Position numbers and translations under genes: made by a program. The notes under the pieces are model-generated. The model saw nothing but the letters and a program-made list of their open reading frames with translations. It searched no databases and was not told the DNA's origin. A stretch of DNA of 52,785 bases from Nitrospinae bacterium CG11_big_fil_rev_8_21_14_0_20_45_15 (GTDB taxonomy: Bacteria > Nitrospinota > Nitrospinia > Nitrospinales > VA-1): NCBI GenBank assembly GCA_002787235.1, contig PCWG01000035.1:165109-217893 (forward strand), written 5' to 3'. Below, piece after piece: positions 26,499-33,708 of this stretch; positions within the stretch are counted from its first letter, which is position 1, and the number at the start of each line of letters is the position of its first letter.

Positions 26499-27014
26499 AT
26501 GATGCTTAAAATAAAAACTCTATTCACATTCTTAACAGGAGCGGGCTTGATCGCTCTAATGGCAGGGCCTGCAGTTGCAGGTGATACCACTGCACTTGCT
26601 GATGTACTCAAGAAAATTGACGGTGTGGTATGCAAAAATCCAGAAAAACTACCCGAATTTTACACTGCCGAGCACGTTATACTGCAAGATGATAAACGCG
26701 CGCTATTGAAACACCGTGTTGAAGATTATCGCCAAATGCTGTCGGACTTCAGGGAAATGAAATGCGAGAATACACGCAAGGTTTTTACGGGAGAAACCGG
26801 GGATAAGGTTGGCTATCTCGTCTCAGACGAACTCATCAGTGTCACATCAAAAAGCACCGACACCGACGAACGCCAACACAGCATCTGCAACTATGTCTTC
26901 ACCAAAGAAGGTGGTGCCTGGAAGGTAGCCTTAGAGCATTGCTCCAGCCTGCCCGATTACTCCATCCGCCCTGGCGAAGACGCACACTATTATTATCACA
27001 ACCCGGTGTATTAA
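26499..27014 (+). CDS. small secreted NTF2-like protein, 171 aa
   Basis: Signal peptide at about 1-28 (LFTFLTGAGLIALMAGPAVAG). The mature part has the rhythm of an NTF2/SnoaL-like fold: a helical start, FYTAEHVILQDDKR, VEDYRQMLSDF and a C-terminal sheet YVFTKEGGAWKVALEHCSS. Four cysteines in the mature part could form disulfides. Tandem ATGs at 26499 and 26502 are both served by CGGAG. It lies 67 bp after the NHL gene in the same direction and ends in a hairpin that overlaps its stop, so it is probably the last gene of the NHL transcript. Ligand or enzymatic role unknown. Confidence 0.75.
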   Translation: MMLKIKTLFTFLTGAGLIALMAGPAVAGDTTALADVLKKIDGVVCKNPEKLPEFYTAEHVILQDDKRALLKHRVEDYRQMLSDFREMKCENTRKVFTGETGDKVGYLVSDELISVTSKSTDTDERQHSICNYVFTKEGGAWKVALEHCSSLPDYSIRPGEDAHYYYHNPVY

Positions 27015-27028
27015 CACCGGGTTCGTTT
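27000..27028 (+). terminator. hairpin terminator overlapping the stop codon
   Basis: A perfect 10-bp stem (27000-27009 with 27014-27023, AACCCGGTGT and its complement) encloses a 4-base loop ATTA and is followed by CGTTTC, a weak U-tract. The TAA stop (27012-27014) lies in the loop and first stem base, so the last codons of the gene form the 5' arm. Confidence 0.6.
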
Positions 27029-27084
27029 CAACCCATTGATTGGCAAAAAGATAGTTGACTGTCTTTTTCTCAGAATGACGGTTT

Positions 27085-27540
27085 TCAGGAATCGTCAGTT
27101 CTGGCTTTCCCCAGCTGAGCGGAGGTAATGCCTTCGGCCATTTTCAGGTTGGCATTGCGCAAATCGGCACCCTCAAGGTTTGCGTGCAGAAGGTCTGCTC
27201 GGGCAAGATTGACCCCTCTTAGATCAGCATTTTTCAAACTGGTCCAGCGCAGGTTGGCTCCCCGCAGATTGGCTCCCCGTAAATTAGCCTCTTCCAAGTT
27301 TGCTTTTTTCAGATACGCACCATAAAGATACGCACCTTCCATTTGCGCTCGGCTTAATTTAGCCCCCATAAACACGCCGCCCTTGAGATGAGCACCACTT
27401 AAATTGGCACACACCCCATCCTTTCCCCGACTGGATAACCAGAGCTCATGCTGTTTGATGATTTCGTCCAGTTCCGCTTTGGTCAATTCGCGAGGGACGA
27501 TTGATGCATCTGAATTATTTAGTTCTGTCATAATTTTCAA
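27085..27540 (-). CDS. pentapeptide-repeat protein
   Basis: A 151-residue protein with about 15 consecutive A(D/N)LxX pentapeptides (residues about 45-135), for example ANLEEANLRGANLRGANLRW and ADLLHANLEGADLRNANL. These form a right-handed quadrilateral beta-helix. A short helical N-terminus precedes them (ELTKAELDEIIKQHELWLSS). There is no signal peptide, so it is cytoplasmic. Some family members mimic DNA and bind gyrase, but most have no known role, and nothing here indicates a partner. It stands alone. Confidence 0.92.
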   Translation of the reverse strand: MKIMTELNNSDASIVPRELTKAELDEIIKQHELWLSSRGKDGVCANLSGAHLKGGVFMGAKLSRAQMEGAYLYGAYLKKANLEEANLRGANLRGANLRWTSLKNADLRGVNLARADLLHANLEGADLRNANLKMAEGITSAQLGKARTDDS

Positions 27541-27870
27541 TTCATTTTATAGAGGAAATTTAAAGAGTAAACTTGAGACCAATAAATATGGGGTCAAATC
27601 TATAATTCATATTCTACCAAACTTGCCACTGAACGAAAACAGGGTAAAATGCACTTCACCCGTTCAAAACAATTGTTTTCTTAAAATCGAATACACTTTC
27701 TTTGAACAATGTCTTCTCTACTGTTAAAAATCAAATCCAATAACTTTTCGAGCAACCTGCACTCTTTAGTTTAAAGCAAATACCATCAAAAGAAAATAAT
27801 GTAAACTATAAAGTATTCACTGAACAAGTCAGGTTTCAATTCAATAAATATTCATTTTAAGGAAGAACAC
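27541..27870. other. 330-bp AT-rich intergenic region
   Basis: The region lies between the pentapeptide-repeat gene (minus) and the rhodanese gene (plus). It contains a 14-bp palindrome, AAAACAATTGTTTT at 27666-27679. An open plus-strand frame that runs into it from the pentapeptide gene has no ribosome site. I see no RNA gene and no consensus promoter. Confidence 0.4.
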
Positions 27871-28176
27871 ATGCCAGAATTAAAACAAATCGATATTCAT
27901 AAAGCCCGTGAGTTGCTGGCCGAAGGCAAGGTCAATGTCGTCGATATCCGGGATCCCGGTTCATACGCTCAAGGACATATCCCTTCTGCTGTACATTTGT
28001 CGGACGACAATGTGAATGATTTCATACAAAAAACTGATAAGGAAACACCGCTGATTATCTGTTGTTATCACGGCAATTCGAGCCAGGGGGCTTCTGTCTA
28101 TTTCGCAAATCAAGGTTTCAAAGAATCTTACAGTCTGATCGGTGGCTATGCGGCCTGGGCAAGTCTGGCTGAATGA
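27871..28176 (+). CDS. glpE: GlpE-type single-domain rhodanese
   Basis: Thiosulfate sulfurtransferase of 101 residues. The active-site loop is C65-Y-H-G-N-S-S, the GlpE form, and the following SQGASVYFANQGFKESYSLIGGYAAW is the typical C-terminus. The N-terminal VNVVDIRDPGSYAQGHIPSAVHL is canonical. It moves sulfane sulfur to cyanide or thiol acceptors in the cytoplasm. AAGGAAG precedes the ATG. No glycerol genes are adjacent, so the symbol describes the type, not the regulon. Confidence 0.9.
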   Translation: MPELKQIDIHKARELLAEGKVNVVDIRDPGSYAQGHIPSAVHLSDDNVNDFIQKTDKETPLIICCYHGNSSQGASVYFANQGFKESYSLIGGYAAWASLAE

Positions 28177-28188
28177 TCTCGTTCCAAT

Positions 28189-29124
28189 TTATGGAGATAT
28201 TGGAGAAACACAGCGAAAACCCACTGCGGGATTTTTGATATCTGGTGGCAATGCGTTCCGGCTGGAAATCATTGCGGACTCTTGGCTTGATGACCAACCG
28301 CCTCCTTTGGTGATTTGATCCGTCAGCTTGCCATCCCTCCCCGGTGCGGGTACGGGTGCGTATGGCGCGACTACCCATTCCCAGACATTGCCCGCCATAT
28401 CCCAAATACCCAGTGGGCTGGCAGGAAACGACCCTATGGGCGCAACGCCGGCAAAGCCATCCGCATCCCCTTCAAGATTGGCCTTGCCCGCTTCAGGGAT
28501 CGAACCCCATGGCCATTTAAAACCACTATCCCCACGCGCCGCGGCTTCCCATTCCATCTCAGTGGGCAAGCGTTTGCCTGCCCATCGGCAATAGCTTTGC
28601 GCCACCATCCAGGGAATACCCATTGCGGGACAGTTGGAACATTGCTTTCCATCATTAAAAACTTTTTCATCGTAGGCGGGATTGTATTTCTTGAATTGTT
28701 CAACGCTGATCTCTGTTCGATCTATATAAAAGGCGGAAAGATGAGATCGCTTTGCCGTGGAGCGATTGAAATTATTTGTAACGGCACCTGAAAGATATTC
28801 TCCTTCAGGAATAAAGACCATTACGGAACGATCCAATTCATTGACTCGGGTAGGAAGAATCCATCGAATCGGCGGTGTCGTTGGCTCTAGTAATTCATCC
28901 TCTTCATCTTCATCCTTAACGGAGGGAATTTGCGATTCGACAGGTGCGTGCTTCCGCTTCATTCTTTTCTTCTTCAAAAACCTTTGCTTTGAAGCAGAAT
29001 CCTGACGTTGCTTTTTGTTTTTTCCCGCTGTGGAACTGCAACCCCACAAAAAGATCGAGCCAAGAATCAAAACAAAAAGTAGTTTCAGGATTTTTTGGGT
29101 TTGTTTTTTAAAACCTCCTGCCAT
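28189..29124 (-). CDS. SUMF1/FGE-fold lipoprotein, 311 aa
   Basis: The N-terminus LKLLFVLILGSIFLWGC gives a lipobox with C29. A highly charged Lys/Arg then Glu/Asp linker (about 32-85) leads to a SUMF1-type domain (about 95-311): VFIPEGEYLSGA, FYIDRTEISVEQF, RLPTEMEWEAAARG, GNVWEWVVAPYAP and KGGGWSSSQES. The two catalytic cysteines of formylglycine-generating enzymes are absent after the GGGW motif, so it is unlikely to make formylglycine. Cysteines elsewhere (KQCSNCPAMG) could bind a metal or form a disulfide. Its start lies inside the end of the TPR lipoprotein gene (40-bp overlap). Confidence 0.88.
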   Translation of the reverse strand: MAGGFKKQTQKILKLLFVLILGSIFLWGCSSTAGKNKKQRQDSASKQRFLKKKRMKRKHAPVESQIPSVKDEDEEDELLEPTTPPIRWILPTRVNELDRSVMVFIPEGEYLSGAVTNNFNRSTAKRSHLSAFYIDRTEISVEQFKKYNPAYDEKVFNDGKQCSNCPAMGIPWMVAQSYCRWAGKRLPTEMEWEAAARGDSGFKWPWGSIPEAGKANLEGDADGFAGVAPIGSFPASPLGIWDMAGNVWEWVVAPYAPVPAPGRDGKLTDQITKGGGWSSSQESAMISSRNALPPDIKNPAVGFRCVSPISP

Positions 29125-29534
29125 TTTTTCTTCAGTAGGTTGGATCGTTCATAGTAGGATTGCGCTTTTTCCTTTTGTCCCATCAGTTCGTAGGTATAAC
29201 CCAAACTGTAAAGCCCGTTGTAATGGGTCGGATCTAGCTTGAGAACTGTTTGAAAAGATTGCTCTGCCATTTCCAATTGGTTGATCGCGTTGTAAATTCC
29301 TCCCAAACCATAATGCGCCGAAACATTTTTAGGCTCCAGTTCTATGGCTCTGGAGAAAGCATTGATCGCTTGACGATATTCCTGCTGACGTGTGTATTCC
29401 AGCCCGTCTTCAACATATTCATCAGAACTTTTCAGGTCTTCACCACATTGTGCCAATATCACAGCAAGAAAAAAAATCAGCACTAATTGCAAGCAACGCT
29501 TACTGGAAACAAAGCGATTCGAGAAATTGTACAT
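29085..29534 (-). CDS. TPR lipoprotein, 149 aa
   Basis: A signal segment ending in the lipobox ILAQC (C30) precedes at least three tetratricopeptide repeats (about 40-140): GLEYTRQQEYRQAINAFSRAIELEP, AHYGLGGIYNAINQLEMAEQSFQTVLKLDP and GLYSLGYTYELMGQKEKAQSYYER. It is probably attached to the inner or outer membrane as a protein-protein adaptor. It is first in a two-gene unit with the SUMF1-fold lipoprotein, overlapping it by 40 bp, and the two may form a complex, which is inference. Confidence 0.9.
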   Translation of the reverse strand: MYNFSNRFVSSKRCLQLVLIFFLAVILAQCGEDLKSSDEYVEDGLEYTRQQEYRQAINAFSRAIELEPKNVSAHYGLGGIYNAINQLEMAEQSFQTVLKLDPTHYNGLYSLGYTYELMGQKEKAQSYYERSNLLKKKWQEVLKNKPKKS

Positions 29535-29688
29535 TATAAAACCCGTCTGGGTATCAAGATAATAGCCCCTTTGAATAGAATAGTTTGCGATTGCGCTGGA
29601 ACAGCATAAAATGTCTGAGACACACTTTATTTAGACCACTCACTATACCACCCCCTTACAGCGGGTGCTAGATTATCGTAACGACACT

Positions 29689-30993
29689 ATGATTGAAGCA
29701 CACTGGATTTATATTGGCCTGTTTTTCATTGTGACAGGACTGATTTTTTTCAGCACTGGAGGAATCAATCTGTGGCGCAACGGATTGGCCGTAAAGAAAA
29801 AACTACGGACACTTGAGAAAATGCGTGACGATTCGCCCCATGCTGAAGATGCGCGTGCTTTGCAGATTGTGATCACTCATGTCGAAGCCATTCGAAGAAA
29901 ATGGATCCTGAATCCAGAGGATCTCGATATTTTCAATCGTAGCATGGAGCTGACACGAGAAGTGGCAAGTGTTTACCGCCCGGAGTCGCCCTCCCCTGCG
30001 GAGGAAGTGCGACTCGGGAAACTCCTCGATGCGCTTCTATTCGCCAAAAACCAGACTCGTCTGTGGAATCAAAACAAAACCGTTGCGAAACTTTTCAACC
30101 TGCGCCTGCGTCATTTATTTTTCCTCGCTGAAGCCTGGGAAAAAAAGAAAACCTGGGATCAATCCCGTTCCGGTCGTGCTTTTTATAAATATCGGCTGGG
30201 GACCGTTTTAAATTGGCTTTACACCGCCATACGATTCATGGATCTGAGCTTCTGGCTCATAAAGATGCTGGTCCATTGGTTTCGCGGCTACGCTCTCAAA
30301 CAATTGTTGCTACGCTGGACTTTACTGGTCGGGGAAACCGCCTATCAATTGTACCGGGAAATCGACAACGATATCGCCGCGACGGAGGAAGAAAAAGTTT
30401 GGAAACGATTTGACGGAATGGCCAGCCCCGAGACACCAGTCAACCTTCCCCCAGGCCTGCAACGCATCGTCAACGCTTCACGAAACGAGCTTTTATTTGA
30501 AACAAGCGTTCTTAAAAAAGAAAGAGCCTTGGAAATCTATCGACAGCTGGCAGAAAGTATCGCCCGGTGGCATCACCCGACATCCATTGAACCTTTGAAA
30601 GAAGCCCGGTTGACCGACGTCGCTGTTGCGGCAGGAAGATTGCTGGAACGAATAGAAGCACTGCGGGATCACCCTGCGGCCGGACACCTGTTTCGGTTGC
30701 GCGTATCACATGTATTGAGAGCAAAAGGCCTCGCCGATCAATGGCAGGACAGCGAAGTCAAAGAATGGGCCGACAAATACAAACTCGATACCGCCGTCAA
30801 AATATCCTCAATATTATACAAGGCCATTCGCAAACATCCCGGAACTCTATTAAAAACTGCCGCGCTGGAATTGTTAAAGGAATCAGGTAAACGCTGGTTC
30901 TATATATACTTGCACGGTAAACTGACAGAAGAAACTCAGCGAGTTTATCAAGCTTCTGCCAAAACGTATGAGACCGAAGAAAACAACCTTTGA
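29689..30993 (+). CDS. membrane-anchored hypothetical protein, 434 aa
   Basis: ATG at 29689 begins a strong N-terminal helix (WIYIGLFFIVTGLIFFSTGG). An in-frame GTG at 29665 adds eight unlikely residues. The rest is mostly helical and basic, with amphipathic segments near residues 180-220 (TVLNWLYTAIRFMDLSFWLI) that may contact the membrane. It has many Arg/Lys/Trp residues. I do not recognise the family. It precedes yqeY by 86 bp, but that gene has its own promoter, so it is probably a separate transcript. Confidence 0.7.
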   Translation: MIEAHWIYIGLFFIVTGLIFFSTGGINLWRNGLAVKKKLRTLEKMRDDSPHAEDARALQIVITHVEAIRRKWILNPEDLDIFNRSMELTREVASVYRPESPSPAEEVRLGKLLDALLFAKNQTRLWNQNKTVAKLFNLRLRHLFFLAEAWEKKKTWDQSRSGRAFYKYRLGTVLNWLYTAIRFMDLSFWLIKMLVHWFRGYALKQLLLRWTLLVGETAYQLYREIDNDIAATEEEKVWKRFDGMASPETPVNLPPGLQRIVNASRNELLFETSVLKKERALEIYRQLAESIARWHHPTSIEPLKEARLTDVAVAAGRLLERIEALRDHPAAGHLFRLRVSHVLRAKGLADQWQDSEVKEWADKYKLDTAVKISSILYKAIRKHPGTLLKTAALELLKESGKRWFYIYLHGKLTEETQRVYQASAKTYETEENNL

Positions 30994-31032
30994 TTATTTT
31001 TCATATTTAGTGAGTAAATATCACTCCTGCCA

Positions 31033-31061
31033 TTGACAAAAGTGCAGTTGAAACGTATATT
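31033..31061 (+). promoter_or_regulatory. promoter of the yqeY-dnaG-rpoD cluster
   Basis: A perfect -35 TTGACA (31033-31038) is followed after 17 bp by TATATT (31056-31061), five of six matches. Transcription would begin about 12 bases before the ATG at 31080, so the leader is very short. Confidence 0.75.
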
Positions 31062-31079
31062 TTATTTTTACAATTAAGA

Positions 31080-31535
31080 ATGGGACAGATGACCTTAAAA
31101 GAACAACTTCAGGAAGACCTAAAGACCGCTTTAAGAGAGAAAAACTCTTTAAAACTCAACACAATCCGAAGTCTCAAATCCGTAATCAAAAACAAAGAAA
31201 TTGAGATCCAAAAAGAACTCGAAGATGAAGATGTCATTTCTTTGATTGTAACTCAGATCAAAAAAAATAAAGAAGCCGCCGAACTTTTTGGCCAGGGCAA
31301 TCGACCCGAGCTTCAAGAAAAAGAATTAAAAGAGGTGACCTTCCTTCTGGAATATTTACCTAAGCAGGTATCAGAAGAGGAATTACGCGCTCGGATTCAA
31401 CAAATCATTAAAGAAACGGGTGCTGAGGACGCAAAGGATTTAGGAAAGATCATGAAATGTGCCATTTCCGAATTCAAAGGAAAAGCCGAGAGCGCAGTGA
31501 TCAAATCATTGGCTTTAGAGTATTTGACTGCCTGA
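31080..31535 (+). CDS. yqeY: GatB/YqeY domain protein
   Basis: A 151-residue, full-length YqeY protein: LKEQLQEDLKTALREKNSLKLNTIRSLKS, SLIVTQIKKNKEAAELFGQG, VTFLLEYLPKQVSEEELR and a C-terminal ADLGKIMK-like segment. The fold matches the tRNA-binding tail domain of GatB, and a role in transamidation or tRNA binding is supposed but unproved. In many bacteria it sits next to dnaG and rpoD, as here. ATG at 31080 or 31089 may be the start. The short leader favours initiation at a nearly leaderless mRNA. Confidence 0.93.
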   Translation: MGQMTLKEQLQEDLKTALREKNSLKLNTIRSLKSVIKNKEIEIQKELEDEDVISLIVTQIKKNKEAAELFGQGNRPELQEKELKEVTFLLEYLPKQVSEEELRARIQQIIKETGAEDAKDLGKIMKCAISEFKGKAESAVIKSLALEYLTA

Positions 31536-31667
31536 CCGCTGATGCCTTGTTGAAGGCTAACCCTGACAATAGAACATCGGACAACAACGAATCGTAGTTT
31601 GTATTTTGCGGAATCTCCACAAAAGCAGTAAATCCTTAAAAATAAATTTTTTGTCTGTTTTCGCCAA

Positions 31668-31690
31668 CCTTCGCTATTTTATGGCGAAGG
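31668..31690 (+). promoter_or_regulatory. hairpin in the yqeY-dnaG intergenic region
   Basis: CCTTCGC (31668-31674) pairs with GCGAAGG (31684-31690) across a 9-base loop. An upstream TTCGCC (31660-31665) could compete for the same 3' arm. No U-run follows, so it is not a clear terminator. It may be a processing or attenuation element before dnaG, analogous in position to the internal terminator of the E. coli rpsU-dnaG-rpoD operon. Confidence 0.35.
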
Positions 31691-31732
31691 AAGTTTTCAC
31701 TTGTATTTTACGGGCTTGACCCGCGCGAAACA

Positions 31733-33511
31733 TTGAACTACTCAATTCCCGACACAGTCATAGACGATATCCGAACCCGTTCCGACTTGGTAGAAATCGT
31801 GTCAGAAACGGTGGGTCTGAAAAAGGCAGGCAATTCCTATAAAGGTCTGTGTCCCTTTCATCCAGAGAAAACCCCATCGTTTTCAGTCAGTGCTGACAAA
31901 CAGGTCTACCACTGTTTCGGATGTGGTGCGAGCGGGAACGTATTCCGATTTGTCAGGGAAACTCAAGGTCTGTCTTTTTTTGAAGCCGTTAAGCATTTAG
32001 CAGAAAAGGCCGGAATCTCACTGCCCGAACCTAGAAACAATGGTTTTGAAAACACCGACCACAATGAGAGAGAACGTATTCGTAGTATCAACCTGCAAGC
32101 TTGCCAAGTCTTTAGAGAACAGCTGAAAAATCCCCAACAGGGACAGGCTGCCAGAGACTATCTACAAAGTAGAGGGTTTGACCAAGAGGCATTGGACAGC
32201 TATGAAATTGGTTATGCCATACCTTCATGGTCTGCCATGATGACTCAACTGGAAAAGACAACAAAAACCACTCCGGCTCAGCTAGATCAAGCCGGTCTGG
32301 TAAAAAAGAAGGACGATAAAGACGAATATTATGATCGTTTCAGAAATCGAATCATATTCCCATTAAAAGATCCTCAAGGCATTATCATTGGTTTCGCTGG
32401 CAGAGCTATAAAGGATGAAGATATCCCAAAATATTTAAATTCGCCCGAAACGATTCTGTATAAAAAAAGCCGCTATCTGTTTGGCTTGGACCGGGCTCGC
32501 TCGTCAATACGCAAAGAAGACTCAACCCTGCTGGTCGAGGGATATTTTGATCAAATGCGAGCAACGGTCAACGGCATCACAAATGCCGTTGCCCCCTGTG
32601 GTACGGCACTGACCTCTCAGCAAATTCTGTTGTTAAAGAATTTGTCAGAAAATGTCACCCTGATTTTTGACTCGGATCCAGCGGGCCTGTCTGCCGCTCT
32701 CAAAGGCTTTGAGCTCTTGATAGATCATGGGATGAACGTAAAGATTTTAATATTACCCGATGGCCAGGACCCCGACTCTTACATACTGAAAAAAGGTCGC
32801 GAAGATTTTTTGCAAAAAGTCAACGAAGCCAGGCCTTTTCTGGAGTTTCACATTCTCGATGTCATATCTAAAGGAGATGCGACCACCCCTTCAGGAAGAA
32901 CAGAAATCGCCAATCATGTCCTGCCTCTTTTAGCAAAACTCCGCAATTCGGTGGAGCGGGCAGAATGGATCAAATTTCTTGCAGAACGCGCGCGACTGGA
33001 TGAGAACGCTCTCCTTTCTGAAATGAAAAAGAACGTTCATTTGCAACGTCCCAAGATGGAAGCCTACAAAGAAAATGCTCCAAGCAAGATGAATCCTGAA
33101 ACCTATTTGATTCATCTAATGCTTTCTGGGGGTCAGACGGCTATCGAAGAAATAAAATCGCGAGTAACACTGGACGAATTCCTCGATGTAAAAATGCATG
33201 CCATTGCAGAACTATTGTATAAAATGGCGGATGATGGGCGCACGATTCGCATAGACAGTATTCTGGACATGACAGACGACCCAGAAGTGACAAGCAAAAT
33301 CACTCAGATGGGTTTGAACCCGATACAATTTGACAATATTGAGCAGGCCCTTGTTGATTGCATTGGCGCAGTAAAAAGAGCCTCTGCTGAAGGCAAAATA
33401 AAGAATTTAAAAAGCTTGAGAAACCAGGCCATAGAGGCCGGTGAAATTCAACAATCCCGAGAATTTCAAATCAAGCTTAAGGAATTGGAAACCGCTCTGC
33501 GAGCTAGCTAA
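31733..33511 (+). CDS. dnaG: DNA primase
   Basis: Synthesises RNA primers at the replication fork with DnaB. Its 592 residues comprise a CHC2 zinc-binding domain with C40, H43, C61 and C64 (LCPFHPEKTPSFSV, YHCFGCGASG), the RNA polymerase domain with a TOPRIM fold (E269 in LLVEGYFDQ; D313 and D315 in IFDSDPAG), and a C-terminal helicase-interaction domain (about 450-592). The start is TTG at 31733, chosen because the usual N-terminus IPDTVIDDIRTRSDLVEIV follows at once. The ribosome site is weak, consistent with low primase levels. Ends 9 bp before the tandem duplication at rpoD. Confidence 0.96.
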   Translation: MNYSIPDTVIDDIRTRSDLVEIVSETVGLKKAGNSYKGLCPFHPEKTPSFSVSADKQVYHCFGCGASGNVFRFVRETQGLSFFEAVKHLAEKAGISLPEPRNNGFENTDHNERERIRSINLQACQVFREQLKNPQQGQAARDYLQSRGFDQEALDSYEIGYAIPSWSAMMTQLEKTTKTTPAQLDQAGLVKKKDDKDEYYDRFRNRIIFPLKDPQGIIIGFAGRAIKDEDIPKYLNSPETILYKKSRYLFGLDRARSSIRKEDSTLLVEGYFDQMRATVNGITNAVAPCGTALTSQQILLLKNLSENVTLIFDSDPAGLSAALKGFELLIDHGMNVKILILPDGQDPDSYILKKGREDFLQKVNEARPFLEFHILDVISKGDATTPSGRTEIANHVLPLLAKLRNSVERAEWIKFLAERARLDENALLSEMKKNVHLQRPKMEAYKENAPSKMNPETYLIHLMLSGGQTAIEEIKSRVTLDEFLDVKMHAIAELLYKMADDGRTIRIDSILDMTDDPEVTSKITQMGLNPIQFDNIEQALVDCIGAVKRASAEGKIKNLKSLRNQAIEAGEIQQSREFQIKLKELETALRAS

Positions 33512-33520
33512 TAATACCTT

Positions 33521-33708
33521 TGAAAGGAATTTTTCGTTGACGAAATCAAGCACACAGGATCAAGGTGATACCACCCCAATGCCCACCAAGACTTCGGATG
33601 CCACCGAAATCAACTGAAAGGAATTTTTCGTTGACGAAATCAAGCACACAGGATCAAGGTGATACCACCCCAATGCCCACCAAGACTTCGGATGCCACCG
33701 AAATCAAC
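33521..33708 (+). repeat. perfect 94-bp tandem duplication at the dnaG-rpoD junction
   Basis: Copy 1 (33521-33614) and copy 2 (33615-33708) are identical at every base. Each holds TGAAAGGA (stop and Shine-Dalgarno) and then TTG and the first 26 codons of rpoD. Because 94 is not a multiple of three, copy 1 does not add residues in frame. Perfect identity means it is recent, or is an assembly artefact. Confidence 0.95.
33537..33617 (+). CDS. 26-codon duplicated rpoD 5' end (upstream ORF)
   Basis: The first duplicate copy carries the rpoD start: AAAGGA, eight bases, then TTG at 33537. It encodes the same first 26 residues as RpoD ([10 protein letters not shown] ... DATEIN) and then stops at TGA 33615-33617, because copy 2 begins with TGA. 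That stop overlaps the Shine-Dalgarno of the real rpoD, and the rpoD TTG is only 13 bases further on. Ribosomes finishing this short ORF could reinitiate at rpoD, so it may tune sigma-factor translation. The peptide itself probably has no function. It could also be silent junk from a recent duplication. Confidence 0.5.
   Translation: MTKSSTQDQGDTTPMPTKTSDATEIN

Noticed and set aside
27404-27727. 107-codon plus-strand frame overlapping the pentapeptide gene
   Set aside because: Its first half is the complement of the pentapeptide-repeat gene and it has no Shine-Dalgarno.
28315-28791. Plus-strand frame opposite the SUMF1-fold lipoprotein
   Set aside because: It is a shadow of the minus-strand gene, which has clear family motifs.
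33565-33630. GTG start that would extend RpoD by 22 residues
   Set aside because: This part is copy 1 of the tandem duplication read in a different frame from the real rpoD beginning. The TTG at 33631 has a better ribosome site. It is kept only as a possibility in the findings.
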